Shown: one piece after another, positions 57,001-63,224 of the stretch | Position numbering within the stretch: the first letter of the stretch is position 1 | Layout of the letters: the number at the start of each line of letters is the position of its first letter | Source of the DNA: Candidatus Flexicrinis affinis | GTDB lineage: Bacteria; Chloroflexota; Anaerolineae; Aggregatilineales; Phototrophicaceae | Assembly: GCA_016716525.1 (NCBI GenBank) | Contig: JADJWE010000004.1 | Span: 62,001 to 126,000, forward strand | DNA length: 64,000 nt | Direction: 5' to 3' | Notes under the pieces: generated by a model | The model's database searches: none | Told to the model about the DNA's origin: nothing | The model's input: only the letters and a program-made list of their open reading frames with translations | Position numbers and translations under genes: made by a program

Positions 57001-57081
57001 GGTGGTGGTGGATAAGAGGAGAAGTAGGGCCGCCGCGGCGGCAAGTGCGATGAGTGAACGAGTTCGACTGGAAACGAGCAT
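48070..57081 (-). CDS. 3003-residue secreted multidomain repeat protein
   Basis: ATG 57081 has GGAGG 10 bp upstream. The signal peptide is residues 1-29 (LIALAAAAALLLLLSTTTFA). Residues about 45-290 form an SMP/NHL-like beta-propeller with repeated LYYGDSMNGRV and RLYIADDYTTVY strands. About 292-2325 are 20 tandem carboxypeptidase-regulatory-like beta domains of about 100 residues. Eleven are type A (VCV...GC..., NPDGTYTFDGLPAG-YRVEA). Nine are type B (GGIPVDLEGGGYGRC, CPGDSHLREWWQE). About 2328-2420 is a classical Fn3, and about 2422-3003 are six Fn3-like modules. No sorting signal, TM anchor or enzyme motif is seen, so it is probably released or surface-bound. Function unknown. Confidence 0.85.
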   Translation of the reverse strand: MLVSSRTRSLIALAAAAALLLLLSTTTFAQPPNPAAPLINPSDASVRSASVYVGGLTGLRGIVVDTADNLYYSEGYSGEVTQVTPAQATSVFATGLAGMSDLALDNNDVLAVLVGDVSKVPASNTIVPFASGLPASSQRIAFDSGGNMYVVGAYDAIAKFDSAGTLITSTLSSGFGSIAGLVVDPISGDLLVSQPDGHIWRVDSITGDASLYLNIGQYTDSGLALSPSGDLYYGDSMNGRVLKIEAGTKFVTSCVSGVGYVRDLALDSLGRLYIADDYTTVYRADACDPPAHGAVSGKVTTTDGVTPVPDATVCVGPYDESFYWTCLGVQPDGTYVIPLLDPYSYRVEARAPNRENELYFDTPFYNQALPVLVTSGSTTPNIDFTLGAGGSIQGTITLTDAGSVSNGWVCVDEYDTGNHIRCRTGDVIDFGALTYSFDHLPSGTFRVRMWMQGYGQKYWDDTFLYDEADPVTVLAPTPTTGINFTFDPGGSISGTVYELDGTTPVLNAEVCLESMDNGFGFGCQWVNPADGTYTFDGVQSGNYRVDARADGLEQEYWEETPYWDLTTPVVVTAPDPVTGIDFTLGPAGAISGTISLNDAGDLALANPSVCINEYVTNYHIRCHGSDIINIATGAYVFDNLPAGTYRVSAYAFPYLDETYQERRYYHEGDPVVVTVPDITPNIDFTLDPAGTISGTVRDAVTNDPLGGIPVDLDNGGYGTCTNPNGTYTIERVPLDEPHTVQAGGPGWDTCPGDNHTREWWQEESDRNNADPITLTYGANQFETGIDFTLDVGGSFSGRVTEADGITPVTDAQVCAHVHPFGEGVGCFNVNPDGTYTFDALPAGLYNAEVRASGFATEMYDSVTYYGDHGLATPIPVTIGVNTPNINFTLEPGGSISGTIFASDGVTPLPSVPFGVFWGGFNNCADGSGTYTISGLPLNVPITLYAGGPAESWMQGCDGGFIREWWQEKQYDYQADPITLTLGVDQNVTGKNFTLDVGGSFSGRVTEEDGTTPIPNAQVCAQIHPFGANSGCVNADNQGYYTFSGLGTASYAVNARADGFAQELFNNVPWYGDRSLATPVNVTAGADTPNIHFALGPAGTISGIVYDEDGVTPLGGIPIDLEFGGFGNCTNPDGTYTIYNVPLGLPVVIRAGGQGWPGCPGDFHLREYWQEAENFDQADPITLGPGPNQHLGGIDFTLSLGGAISGTVTEADGTTPIYQANICLGSINTPSWYGCQQTNPDGTYLFGGLPDGQYRVEATKDGYAAELWENKYIYGNFANPTPVDVSAGATTPDINFTLDPGGTISGTVRAADGVTFLPLIPVGTDGLWFDDCSSNSDGTYTIRGLPLNVPIYMSAGGPRRWLGFCDDSYLMEWWQEEADFANADPITLTPGGGEHATGIDFTLDLGGSISGTIYEADGVTPIASTAWVCVAEYPFGQGMGCLDANTVVNGVYTFSGLPTGNYRVEAYAENHVGELYDDIPVYLDWGLATPVAVTAGSTTANIDFALEPGGNITGVVYAADGITPLANVPVDLEQGGFGRCTGPDGTYYIDGVPVGTPLLVRAGGNGWDGCPGGSHLHEWWEEADTVGDADPITLTLAGEVAGDINFTLDPAGSISGKVTEPDGTTPITDSSWAVWVCLTDHTTEEGIGCQQANANGTYAFGGLPTASYRVAVYAENRVFEIYDNVPQYMGIAGITPVGVTAGADTPNINFALDPGGTITGTVFDAGGTSRLTDIAIRIDIGGWSVCSRTPDGTYLFDGLPLGVPIAISAGGLEDAGCGDTQHLREWWQESSDEAGADPITLTAGAGQNVTAKDFTLEVAPRITGKLTAADGVTVLPNSQVCINDYATDAGMGCVPVAGDGTYVSMPLEPGSYRVFGRADGHITEMWDNIPITSDPALATPVVLTAGNDATDIDFALDPAGTISGHVYATDGVTPLGNIPVDIEGGGFGRCTEPDGSYQITDLPLGTYTVHAGGVGWPECPGDLHLPEWWEESSTAGTADPITLAVGPTQNASGIDFTLALGGTLSGTMTETDGTTPLAGDVCVETFAGAVEVGCYGVDPGTGAYTTAALPAGSYRVTGHALDHISQFYDGLNHPADPAAATPVVVTAGADQPGIDFALDLAGSISGTVFAADGTTPLGSIPVDLEGGGYGRCTEPDGTYTIDGLPLGVGHIVHAGGAGWPECPGGTHLPEWWQEAAALVDADPITLTAGAEQHQTGKNFTLDPAGSISGTVRDAVSNDPLGGIPVDVEGGGYGTCTLPDGSYILRDLPVGVGIIIHAGGPGWPECPGDSHLIEWWQEADTLGDADPITLTLGAGQNVTGKDFTLSEALAAPGGLTATVITNNQIDLSWNDNSIDETAFHIERSPDGAAWAEIDTVAADVESYSDTTTFCGSTYHYRVRAFRAGDGLFSSYSAPAIATTDVCPSGIELLTPPNGDVTRNRTPAFTWTDTDGTATKFRIQIATDDAFAAVIVDEQPTLPSFTPASNLPKDTQFWWRVAAKDAGGWRAWSYVWTFTVDRTAPAIPTLLSPANGLTINALQDFCWNAATDAVSYEIEVSSDPAFGSFAATATETDLCFTSPALDDGMWFWHVRAYDLAGNKSDWSSTWAVQVDIVPAVSPTLLLPADLTVTRERQPEFGWTAVTDAQKYRIEIASDAGFVSIVQTADTTGTAFTPADKLAEGTYFWHVSAKAPDGLWSAFSSAWSFTIDRTPPDVPALLSPANGLTITALQDFCWNAATGAATYEIELSDDPTFTNFPATAVQPALCYMSPALDDGMWFWRVRAYDAVGNKSDWSSTWAVQVDLVPALPPVLLSPDDAYVTRDKTPDFAWLPAPDAKKYRIEVAQDFAFVSIVISDKTKVELYAAPEKLSAGTYYWHVQTQGSDGLWSAFSPTWSFTIDRTAPAAPILISPAHKEVVMTLTPTFDWEDNLEADFDEYIIELDNNKDFSSPILDEEVDVSTYTPAAALPGSKVFWRVRAVDEVGNKSDWSETRKLEMTVLKSVPGFRGW
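48391..49527 (-). repeat. Duplicated pair of Fn3-like modules
   Basis: The module pair at about 49527-48956 and the next pair at about 48955-48391 encode nearly the same sequence. The first modules share LLSPANGLTI(N/T)ALQDFCWNAAT and ALDDGMWFW. The second modules share KYRIE(I/V)A and GLWSAFS-x-x-WSFTIDRT. The units are about 570 bp each in direct orientation, indicating a recent tandem duplication. Confidence 0.8.
50100..56210 (-). repeat. Twenty tandem beta-domain repeats within the giant gene
   Basis: About 300-bp units, each beginning (S/T)ISGTV...DG-TP and ending I-D/N-FTLDPGG. Order from the N-terminus: A A A A B A B A B A B A B A B A B A B B. Type B units share a Cys pair and a C-P-G-D...EWW(Q/E)E block; type A units share a separate Cys pair. 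The strict alternation shows amplification of an A-B dimer. Confidence 0.85.
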
Positions 57082-57240
57082 AATATATAGGCCTCCGCCT
57101 GTGGTGCAGAAAGCGAAATCCCTCTTCTGTGAGTATATGAGAATGGGAGGAACGAAGCATGAAGTCGGTTGAGTCCAGTGACGATGGTCTCCCCTGAAAT
57201 TTAACGCGCTGGGACGTTTGTCATGCCACTTCTATGACTT

Positions 57241-57936
57241 TTGTCCTATACCGATTTTCGGGTGCACCCGGTTTCAATCGACCAATTGCTTGACAAGATT
57301 GCTACCGAGCAGCTTTTCGGCGCCGGCCACAACCGCAGCGATTTCGTGGTGGTGACGATCGGGCGCGGTATCGGCATGGGCATGGTCGTCAACGGGCAGG
57401 TGTATGAGAGCGCGCACGGCGGTGCCGGCGAGCTGGGCCATCACATCATCCTGACCGGTGCGGGAACGCCGCAGGCGCTGGAAGACCTCGCCGCCGATCC
57501 GGCCGTGGTCGCCGGAGTCACCGATTACGACGTCATCGGAGTCTCGTACTATCCGCAGTGGAGCACGTTCTCGATCGCCGAGGTGGGCGCACAAGTTGGG
57601 CACCTGCGGCAGCGATTTGGCAAGGACGTGATGGTGCTGGAAACGGCCTACGGCTGGACGCGCGACGCAGTCGACGAGATGGCGAACAACGTCCTAAGTC
57701 AGAGCATCCCCGGCTATCCGTTCAGCCCGGACGGACAGCGCCGCTTTCTGATCGACTTGATGCAGGCGCTGATCAGCAACGGCGCGCTGGGGGCGGTGTA
57801 CTGGGAACCGGCGTGGGTCTCGACCGGATGCTCGACGCGTTGGGGGCAGGGGGCGCATTGGGACAACGCGACGCTCTTCGACTTCACCGGCGATCTGCTT
57901 GAGGGCGCGGCCTATCTGTCGCACGAATACCGGTAG
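57241..57936 (+). pseudogene. Chimeric remnant: ROK kinase/regulator fragment fused to GH53 C-terminus
   Basis: One open frame of 231 codons from a TTG. Codons about 15-75 match the middle of a ROK-family protein: TEQLFGAGHNRSDFVVVTIG, GRGIGMGMVVNGQVYESAHG and GAGELGHH, with the zinc-motif His but no following CxCGxxGC. From about codon 95 it reads YDVIGVSYYPQWSTFSIAEVG..., VMVLETAYGWTRDA, IPGYPFSPDGQRRFL, ALGAVYWEPAWV and TLFDFTGDLLE, the C-terminal part of a GH53 endo-beta-1,4-galactanase. Neither protein is complete. A deletion joining two former neighbours in frame is the simplest explanation. Confidence 0.75.
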
Positions 57937-57983
57937 CCCGCCGGCGCGGTGGAGTGCGGAACACTAGCACGATCTGACACCGT

Positions 57984-58513
57984 TTACCACGGCAGGCCGC
58001 ACAGATCCAACACGCCATCCTGTGGGGCAGGGATGCGCCCGCTCAGCAGCATGGTCCGATTGAACGTGAATATCTGGCGGCCGGTTGGCTGGTCAACGTA
58101 GACATCGCCGCCGAAGAGCTGCCAGCCCAAGCGCGCATAGTACGACAGGAGTGCGGGGCGGCACACCAACTGCGAGAAGTCGACCTCCAACGTGTCGCGC
58201 AGCACCTGTGCCGCCCTCGACAGCGCGGCGCTGGCATAGCCCTTGCCGCGTGCGTCCGGATGGGTCTGGACCCCGCCGATTCCGCCGAGGCGCACCGGCT
58301 GACCGTTGTAGGTGGCATCGCGCACCAGCACACCGACGTGCGATACAAGCCGCCCTGCCTCGTCCCATACCAGTACACGCCACACGGTTGGCGCCCATGA
58401 GATGGCCGCCGCATCGTTCGGCTCGCTGGGGGATACACGGCCCGGGACAGCGTAAGCAGGGCGGCTTCCTGCTCCGGTGTGAACTGATCGCGTTTCAATA
58501 CGTCAACAATCAC
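57984..58513 (-). pseudogene. GNAT acetyltransferase with a frameshift in a C run
   Basis: The N-terminal part (VIVDVLKRDQFTPEQEAALLTLSRAVYPP, start uncertain, GTG 58513 proposed) is in one frame. The main part (SWAPTVWRVLVWDEAGRLVSH, then GGIGGVQTHPDARGKGYASAAL with the acetyl-CoA-binding loop, and a C-terminal FGGDVYVDQPTGRQIFTFN) is in another. The switch is at the five-base run at 58428-58432; one extra base would restore VYPPSEPNDAAAISWAP. Otherwise intact and of normal length. Either a recent null allele or a homopolymer sequencing error. Confidence 0.75.
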
Positions 58514-58577
58514 TGTTCTATCCCGCCACGACACCCACGCTGCTGAGATTATATGGCGCGCGTCGCCGCTGGAGTAG

Positions 58578-59471
58578 CTAGACCACCTTCACCCGATTGG
58601 TCAACGTGCCGGCGCCGGGGATCGTGACGTGGACGGCGTCGTCCGGCGACAGCGTGAAATCGCCGCCGGGGACGATGCCGGTGCCGGTCATCAACAGCAC
58701 GCCGTCGGGATACTGCATGCTGCGCCCCAGCCACGTGACGAGTTCGTCACTGCGGCGGTGGATGCGGTCGGTGCCGATCGACCCCTCGAACACCGCTGCG
58801 CCACCGCGTTCGATGCGCACGCTAATCATCAGCGAAGGCCATTCGGTCAGCCGGACCAGCGCGATCTGCGGGCCGAGCGCGCACGACGCCGTGTACACCT
58901 TCGCCTGCGGCAGATACAACGGATTCTCGCCTTCGATGTCGCGGCTGCTGACGTCGTTGCCGGCGGTGTAGCCGACGACTTCCAGCGCCGGGTTGACGAC
59001 CAGCGTCAGCTCCGGCTCGGGGACGTTCCACGCCGAATCGCGCCGGATGCCGATCTCGCCCAGTGGGCCGACGACCCACGGGCCGCGCGCCTTGAAAAAC
59101 AGCTCGGGCCGTTCGGCGGCGTAGACGCGCGCATACACATCGCCGCCGTCCTGCGATTCTTCCTGCCGGGCCTCGCGGCTGCGCTCGTAGGTCACGCCTG
59201 CCGCCCACACGTCTTGCGTGTCGATCGGTGGCAGCAGATGGCGCACGTGCGGGTCCGGCGCCACGCACAGCGACTCGAACGGGTAGCGCCGTTCGGCGGT
59301 GCCTGCTGCCGAACGGAGGTCGTCTATTGCGTCCTCGACGCGGCCGGCGCTGTGGTTCAGCCACTGCGCAACGGTCGGGATGTGCGCGGACACATCAAAG
59401 ACGGTGTCGTCCAGACGCACGCCGACCCGCGGGCCGTGACCGGGTTCGTAGTAGCGAAGCAGTGCAATCAT
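58578..59471 (-). CDS. Fumarylacetoacetate hydrolase (FAH) family protein, probable 2-keto-3-deoxy sugar-acid dehydratase
   Basis: 297 aa from ATG 59471 (GTG 59480 also possible). The FAH C-terminal fold is clear: VWAAGVTYERSREAR, RPELFFKARGPWVVGPLGEIGIR, VPEPELTLVVNPALEVVGYTAGNDVSSRDIEGENPLYLPQAK is represented by its E-P-E-L and N-D-V-S-S-R-D-I-E-G metal-site region, then GVLLMTGTGIVPGGDFTLSPDD. This subgroup includes 2-keto-3-deoxy-D-arabinonate dehydratase and diketo-deoxy-fuconate hydrolase. The neighbouring gene for a 2,5-dioxovalerate-type dehydrogenase makes the dehydratase reading attractive. The two genes are 42 bp apart, same direction. Confidence 0.8.
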   Translation of the reverse strand: MIALLRYYEPGHGPRVGVRLDDTVFDVSAHIPTVAQWLNHSAGRVEDAIDDLRSAAGTAERRYPFESLCVAPDPHVRHLLPPIDTQDVWAAGVTYERSREARQEESQDGGDVYARVYAAERPELFFKARGPWVVGPLGEIGIRRDSAWNVPEPELTLVVNPALEVVGYTAGNDVSSRDIEGENPLYLPQAKVYTASCALGPQIALVRLTEWPSLMISVRIERGGAAVFEGSIGTDRIHRRSDELVTWLGRSMQYPDGVLLMTGTGIVPGGDFTLSPDDAVHVTIPGAGTLTNRVKVV

Positions 59472-59513
59472 GGCTTTCACAACCCCTTCGATGCGACTTC
59501 ACACGAACGATAT

Positions 59514-61100
59514 CTACAAGGCGTCTTTCGTCAGCTTTTCGTCCACGACGCGCCAGATTCCAAGCGGATTGGCGTCCTTGAGCGCATCGGGCAGCAGGGC
59601 GTCGGGCAGGTTCTGGAACGCCAGCGGGCGCATGAACCGTCGAATGGCCGTCATGCCGACCGAGGTCGTGGCCGGGGCCGTGGTGGCGGGGTAGGGGCCG
59701 CCGTGCTGCATCGCGTAGACGACCTCGACGCCGGTCGGGAAGCCGTTCCAGATCAGCCGGCCGACCTTTTCGCGCAGTACCGCATATACCCGAGCGGCGG
59801 CATGCGCCTCGTCGTCGGCCGCATGAACCGTCGCGGTCAGGTTGCCCTCGAGCGCGGCGAGCGTCGCCAGCAGGTCGTCGTGCGAGCGGCATGCGACGAA
59901 CAGCGTCACCGGGCCGAAGTGTTCGGCTTGCAATGCGTCGTCGGCGCGGAATGCCTCGGAGTCGGTGAGCAGGACGGTGTGTGCGTAGCCACACGCCGGG
60001 CCCGGCAGCGCCTCGCCGCCGGTGAGCACGGTCACGCTCGGATGCGCCGCCGTCCCCGCGACGGCCTGCACTAGGCCAGCCTGAATCTTGTCGTTCAGCA
60101 GCACGCCGGGCTGCGCCGCTTGCATCTTCTCGGTAACGCGTTGGATAAAGCCGCGGCTGTCCTCCCCGTCGATCACGAATACCAGCCCGGGGTTGGTGCA
60201 GAATTGGCCGGTGCCGAGCGTGACCGAGCCGACCAATCCGTCGGCCAGCGACTCGAAGCGGGTGGCGATCGCGCCCGGAAGCAGCACGACCGGGTTGACG
60301 CTGCCCATCTCGGCATACACCGGGATCGGCACGGGGCGCGCGGCGGCGGCATCGAACAAGGCGCGTCCGGCCCGCAGCGATCCAGTGAACCCGACGGCGG
60401 CGATGCCCGGGTGCTGTACCAGCGCGTGACCGACGTCGATGCGGTCGCCTTGCACCAGCGAGAACGTCCCGGCCGGGAACTCGCTAGTCGCGACTGCCCG
60501 CGTCACGGCTTGCGCGACGAGCTCGCTGGTGCCGGGATGGCCTGGATGCGCCTTGACGACGACCGGGCATCCGGCGGCGAGGGCCGAGGCCGTGTCGCCG
60601 CCAGCCACGCTGAACGCGAACGGAAAATTGCTGGCCGCGAACACGGCGACCGGGCCAATCGGTACCAGCATACGGCGGATCGACGGGCGCGGCGCGGGCT
60701 GACGGTCGGGCAGGGCGGTGTCGATGATCGCGTCGACGTACGAGCCTTCACGCAGCAGCGCGGCGAACTTTCGGAGTTGTCCGGTCGTCCGGCCGCGCTC
60801 GCCGGTGAGCCGCCCGAGGTCCAGACCGGTCTCATCCGATGCGAGAGTCAGCAGGTCGTCGCCCAGCGCTTCGATTTCGGCGGCGATGGCGTCAAGCAGG
60901 CCGGCAAGCCGTTCGGATGGGTAGTGTCGCAGCGCTTCAAAGGCGTCGCGTGCAGCTTGCACGGCGCGGTCGATTTCGGCGGCAGTGGCATTGACGAACT
61001 CAAAGCTGCGTTCGCCCGTGCGCGGGTTGACGCTGGTGAACACAGCGGAGCCTTCGCGGCTGTTCGTGCCGGCGATGTAGTGTGCGCCTGTCAAAGTCAT
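59514..61100 (-). CDS. 2,5-dioxovalerate (alpha-ketoglutarate semialdehyde) dehydrogenase-type aldehyde dehydrogenase
   Basis: 528 aa from ATG 61100, with AGGTG 6 bp upstream. ALDH fold: VNPRTGERSFEFVNATAAEIDRA, FAASNFPFAFSVAGGDTASALAAGCPVVVKAHPGHPGTSEL around the NADP site, catalytic Glu in PVYAEMGSVNPVVL and catalytic Cys in LGTGQFCTNPGLV. The AEMGSxNP, GQFCTNPG and ANFPFAFS patterns are those of KGSA dehydrogenases rather than ordinary ALDHs. It oxidises 2,5-dioxopentanoate to 2-oxoglutarate, the last step of oxidative (Weimberg-type) pentose or hexarate catabolism. It is co-directional with the FAH gene. Confidence 0.88.
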   Translation of the reverse strand: MTLTGAHYIAGTNSREGSAVFTSVNPRTGERSFEFVNATAAEIDRAVQAARDAFEALRHYPSERLAGLLDAIAAEIEALGDDLLTLASDETGLDLGRLTGERGRTTGQLRKFAALLREGSYVDAIIDTALPDRQPAPRPSIRRMLVPIGPVAVFAASNFPFAFSVAGGDTASALAAGCPVVVKAHPGHPGTSELVAQAVTRAVATSEFPAGTFSLVQGDRIDVGHALVQHPGIAAVGFTGSLRAGRALFDAAAARPVPIPVYAEMGSVNPVVLLPGAIATRFESLADGLVGSVTLGTGQFCTNPGLVFVIDGEDSRGFIQRVTEKMQAAQPGVLLNDKIQAGLVQAVAGTAAHPSVTVLTGGEALPGPACGYAHTVLLTDSEAFRADDALQAEHFGPVTLFVACRSHDDLLATLAALEGNLTATVHAADDEAHAAARVYAVLREKVGRLIWNGFPTGVEVVYAMQHGGPYPATTAPATTSVGMTAIRRFMRPLAFQNLPDALLPDALKDANPLGIWRVVDEKLTKDAL

Positions 61101-61521
61101 GCGCTTCACCTCGTTTCGTCGGTTTGCGACGCAGACGGACGTCAGTCGTGCTGCTGCGTCCCTGTGCGGTTGGCTGAGTCGGACTGCGTATAACTATAAC
61201 GGATATGGCACGTGCCTGCGCCGAGAATCATCTCGACGCTGCTGCCGATCTGCTTGCCGTCGAGCGCGAATTGGCTGTCGACATGGATGCCGTCCACCGC
61301 GACTGTGGATATCGTCGTTGGTCAGTATGGCGAGACTTCGCGGTAGGTCCGGCGCCAAAAGGGCGGAGTAGAACCCGTAACCGGCACACGGCGCAAGTCC
61401 CGGGTGAAACTAGACAGATTGCGTCGTGTTCTGCCCTGCCCCCAAAGTTTGGGGGAGGACCGGGCGCGCGCGTGAAACGTAATACAATTATCAGATACGC
61501 ACTGCGCGTATGGAGGGAATC
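61101..61521. other. Intergenic with one GC palindrome
   Basis: No supported gene in 420 bases between divergent units. The only structure noticed is CCCCCAAAGTTTGGGGG at 61439-61455, with 8-bp perfect arms around a central G, possibly a dispersed palindromic element or a regulatory site. Confidence 0.4.
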
Positions 61522-61680
61522 ATGGAGTTCGTACTTGTGTTGATCGGCCTGACCATCATCATGGTCGTCGGTCAGATCGCGCTGGCCAAGTGGGGCAGCG
61601 GATACACGCGCCGCTATGGCGAGCACCACTGGAAGCAGATCAACGGCATCACTGCCCCCGAAGAAGAGCACTATCGCTAA
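61522..61680 (+). CDS. 52-residue membrane protein of unknown function
   Basis: ATG 61522 with GGAGGGAA just upstream. The product has one membrane helix (EFVLVLIGLTIIMVVGQIAL, residues 2-21) and a short positively charged tail (KWGSGYTRRYGEHHWKQ) ending EEEHYR. Not recognised. Its TAA overlaps the next ATG by one base (TAATG), which strongly suggests translational coupling with the DinB-like gene and argues that the tiny gene is real. Confidence 0.65.
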   Translation: MEFVLVLIGLTIIMVVGQIALAKWGSGYTRRYGEHHWKQINGITAPEEEHYR

Positions 61681-62237
61681 TGCGCGCCACCGTACCGCGT
61701 TCTACCGCGCTAAGTGAACTGGCCGTCGAGCACGCGGCCGTGCGTACGTTGACCGACGCCCTCACGCCTGAGGAAATGCTGCTGCCTGATACGGTCGAAT
61801 ATGGCCTGTACAGCGATCAGCACCTGTCGTTCAAAGACCTGCTGGCGCATCTCATCACCTACGAGGCGATGACCGTGGCGATGATGGAGGCGTGGGCGCG
61901 CGGCATCAAACATCCGGGCATCGACGCCATGCGCGACTATCGCGAGAGCGTGCGCATCCACTACGGCGGCATCGCCGAGCGGCGCGATCATCCGCTGCCA
62001 CAGGTGCTCGAAGAGGCGGAAAACACGCGCAATGCCCTCATGCAGGCGATTCGCGACACGACCGACGAGGCGTGGCATGCGCCCTTCCCGACCGAGCCGG
62101 GGCTAGATCTCGGCGGGGCGGTCGAGGTCATTCTGGTCGCGCCCCCGCGCCCGCCGTACCGGCATCTGCCGGTGCACGTGCCGGACGCCGATGGCTACAT
62201 TCGCAAGCTCAAGCGCCTATCCGGTCGCGCCGGTTAA
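61680..62237 (+). CDS. DinB-like four-helix-bundle protein
   Basis: 185 aa from ATG 61680. It is helical throughout, with the DinB/ClbS-like plan: a first helix (ALSELAVEHAAVRTLTDAL), SFKDLLAHLITYEAMTVAMMEAWARG as the second helix with the family-type H, and a long QVLEEAENTRNALMQAIRDTTDEAW helix. The usual third metal-ligand His is not obvious, so thiol-transferase-type activity is uncertain. Coupled to the upstream 52-residue membrane protein. Confidence 0.65.
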   Translation: MRATVPRSTALSELAVEHAAVRTLTDALTPEEMLLPDTVEYGLYSDQHLSFKDLLAHLITYEAMTVAMMEAWARGIKHPGIDAMRDYRESVRIHYGGIAERRDHPLPQVLEEAENTRNALMQAIRDTTDEAWHAPFPTEPGLDLGGAVEVILVAPPRPPYRHLPVHVPDADGYIRKLKRLSGRAG

Positions 62238-62280
62238 GCCGTTTGAGAAGTGAGGGGAGGTTTGCAGGAGATCCGGAAAA

Positions 62281-62309
62281 GGGGCTGGGGGGGAAGCCTC
62301 CGGGGGGGG
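62281..62309 (+). other. G-rich tract with quadruplex potential
   Basis: Runs of 4, 7 and 8 G lie within 29 bases, preceded by GGGG at about 62254, in the short gap between two convergent genes. It could fold as a G-quadruplex in the + strand. Base composition is the only evidence. Confidence 0.5.
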
Positions 62310-62314
62310 AGCTC

Positions 62315-62833
62315 TTAGATCGGCCGCGCGGTGCCGCCGCATCCTTCAACCGTCTGAACGGCATGCAGGATTTCCGACATCTTCGGCCATGCGATCGTGT
62401 CCGGAAGCACCCATTTGCTGCGCAGCACGCCGTGCGGATCGATCAGCATGATGCAACCGCGGTGGGCAAGGTTGTACTGCAAGGCGGCGCTGGACAGCGG
62501 ATCGGCCAGCACCGAAAACGTCAATGGGAAGGGCATGGTGTGGCTGAACGTCTGCACCGCGCTCGGCGTCGCTTGGACAATCGCCGCGGGTGGAACGCCC
62601 ATTAGTGCGAGATTCGCTGCGTGGCGTTGAAGCCACAGCACACGCCGTACGTTGACGGGCTGCCACAGTTCGCTCAGACATACCAACAGCAGACCGCGCG
62701 AGCCGGTCAAGGTGGCGATGCTGTGCGTCCGCTGCGATTGATCGGCGAGGACGATGTCTGCAACCACGTGGTTGAGCACCGGGCCCCACTCCAATACGTC
62801 GACCATGTGATGATCGCCTTCATTCGTTGTCAT
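62315..62833 (-). CDS. Redoxin-domain (peroxiredoxin/AhpC-TSA-like) protein
   Basis: 172 aa from ATG 62833; ATG 62806 is an alternative with AAGG 10 bp upstream. Thioredoxin-fold features are GLLLVCLSELWQPVNVRRVLWLQRH, where the Cys follows the first core strand, PFPLTFSVLADPLSSAALQYNL (the F-x-x-L-x-D strand-turn) and RGCIMLIDPHGVLRSKWVLPD. Typical peroxiredoxins have a T-x-x-C motif, here replaced by LLLVC, so peroxidase activity is not assured. Stand-alone and leftward. Likely a cytoplasmic thiol protein. Confidence 0.7.
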   Translation of the reverse strand: MTTNEGDHHMVDVLEWGPVLNHVVADIVLADQSQRTHSIATLTGSRGLLLVCLSELWQPVNVRRVLWLQRHAANLALMGVPPAAIVQATPSAVQTFSHTMPFPLTFSVLADPLSSAALQYNLAHRGCIMLIDPHGVLRSKWVLPDTIAWPKMSEILHAVQTVEGCGGTARPI

Positions 62834-63224
62834 ACACGTTGATTCTCAATCGTATGTAAATACTTTGTCAATGCACACACCCTGAGAGTTTTGTAATGTC
62901 GTCCGTCTCTCAACGGCGGCTTGCGTCGGTACCGGCGTACGGGGCCAATGGTGTCATTCGTCATACCATGCCGTTCGATCTGCGCCGGTCCTCCGCTGCC
63001 GCGGCGTCCCCTAGCCGCTGCGTTCGGCCCGACGTATACTGGCCTACGTTAGCAGGGGCAGTCTGGGGTGCGTGCGGAGGCTTCGCCTCCATGCCTCCAC
63101 GACAGCAAGCAATCGGACATCGATCCGACGTCCGACTTCACAGCGCTTCGTGAGGGAAAAGCTTGGCACTTCCTCATCACGCATCACGCACCACTTCCAA
63201 CTTCTCGGTCAGTGTGGAGCTGCT
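62834..63224. other. Intergenic, no gene seen
   Basis: About 390 bases between divergent genes with no convincing reading frame, hairpin or repeat. It should hold both promoters. Confidence 0.4.

Noticed and set aside
48070..57081. Cell-wall-anchored adhesin
   Set aside because: No LPxTG, C-terminal TM helix or type IX/autotransporter-type end was seen, so anchoring cannot be claimed.
61205..61543. 112-codon rightward frame before the small membrane gene
   Set aside because: Low-complexity Arg-rich product in the wrong frame relative to the well-supported 52-residue gene and its ribosome site.
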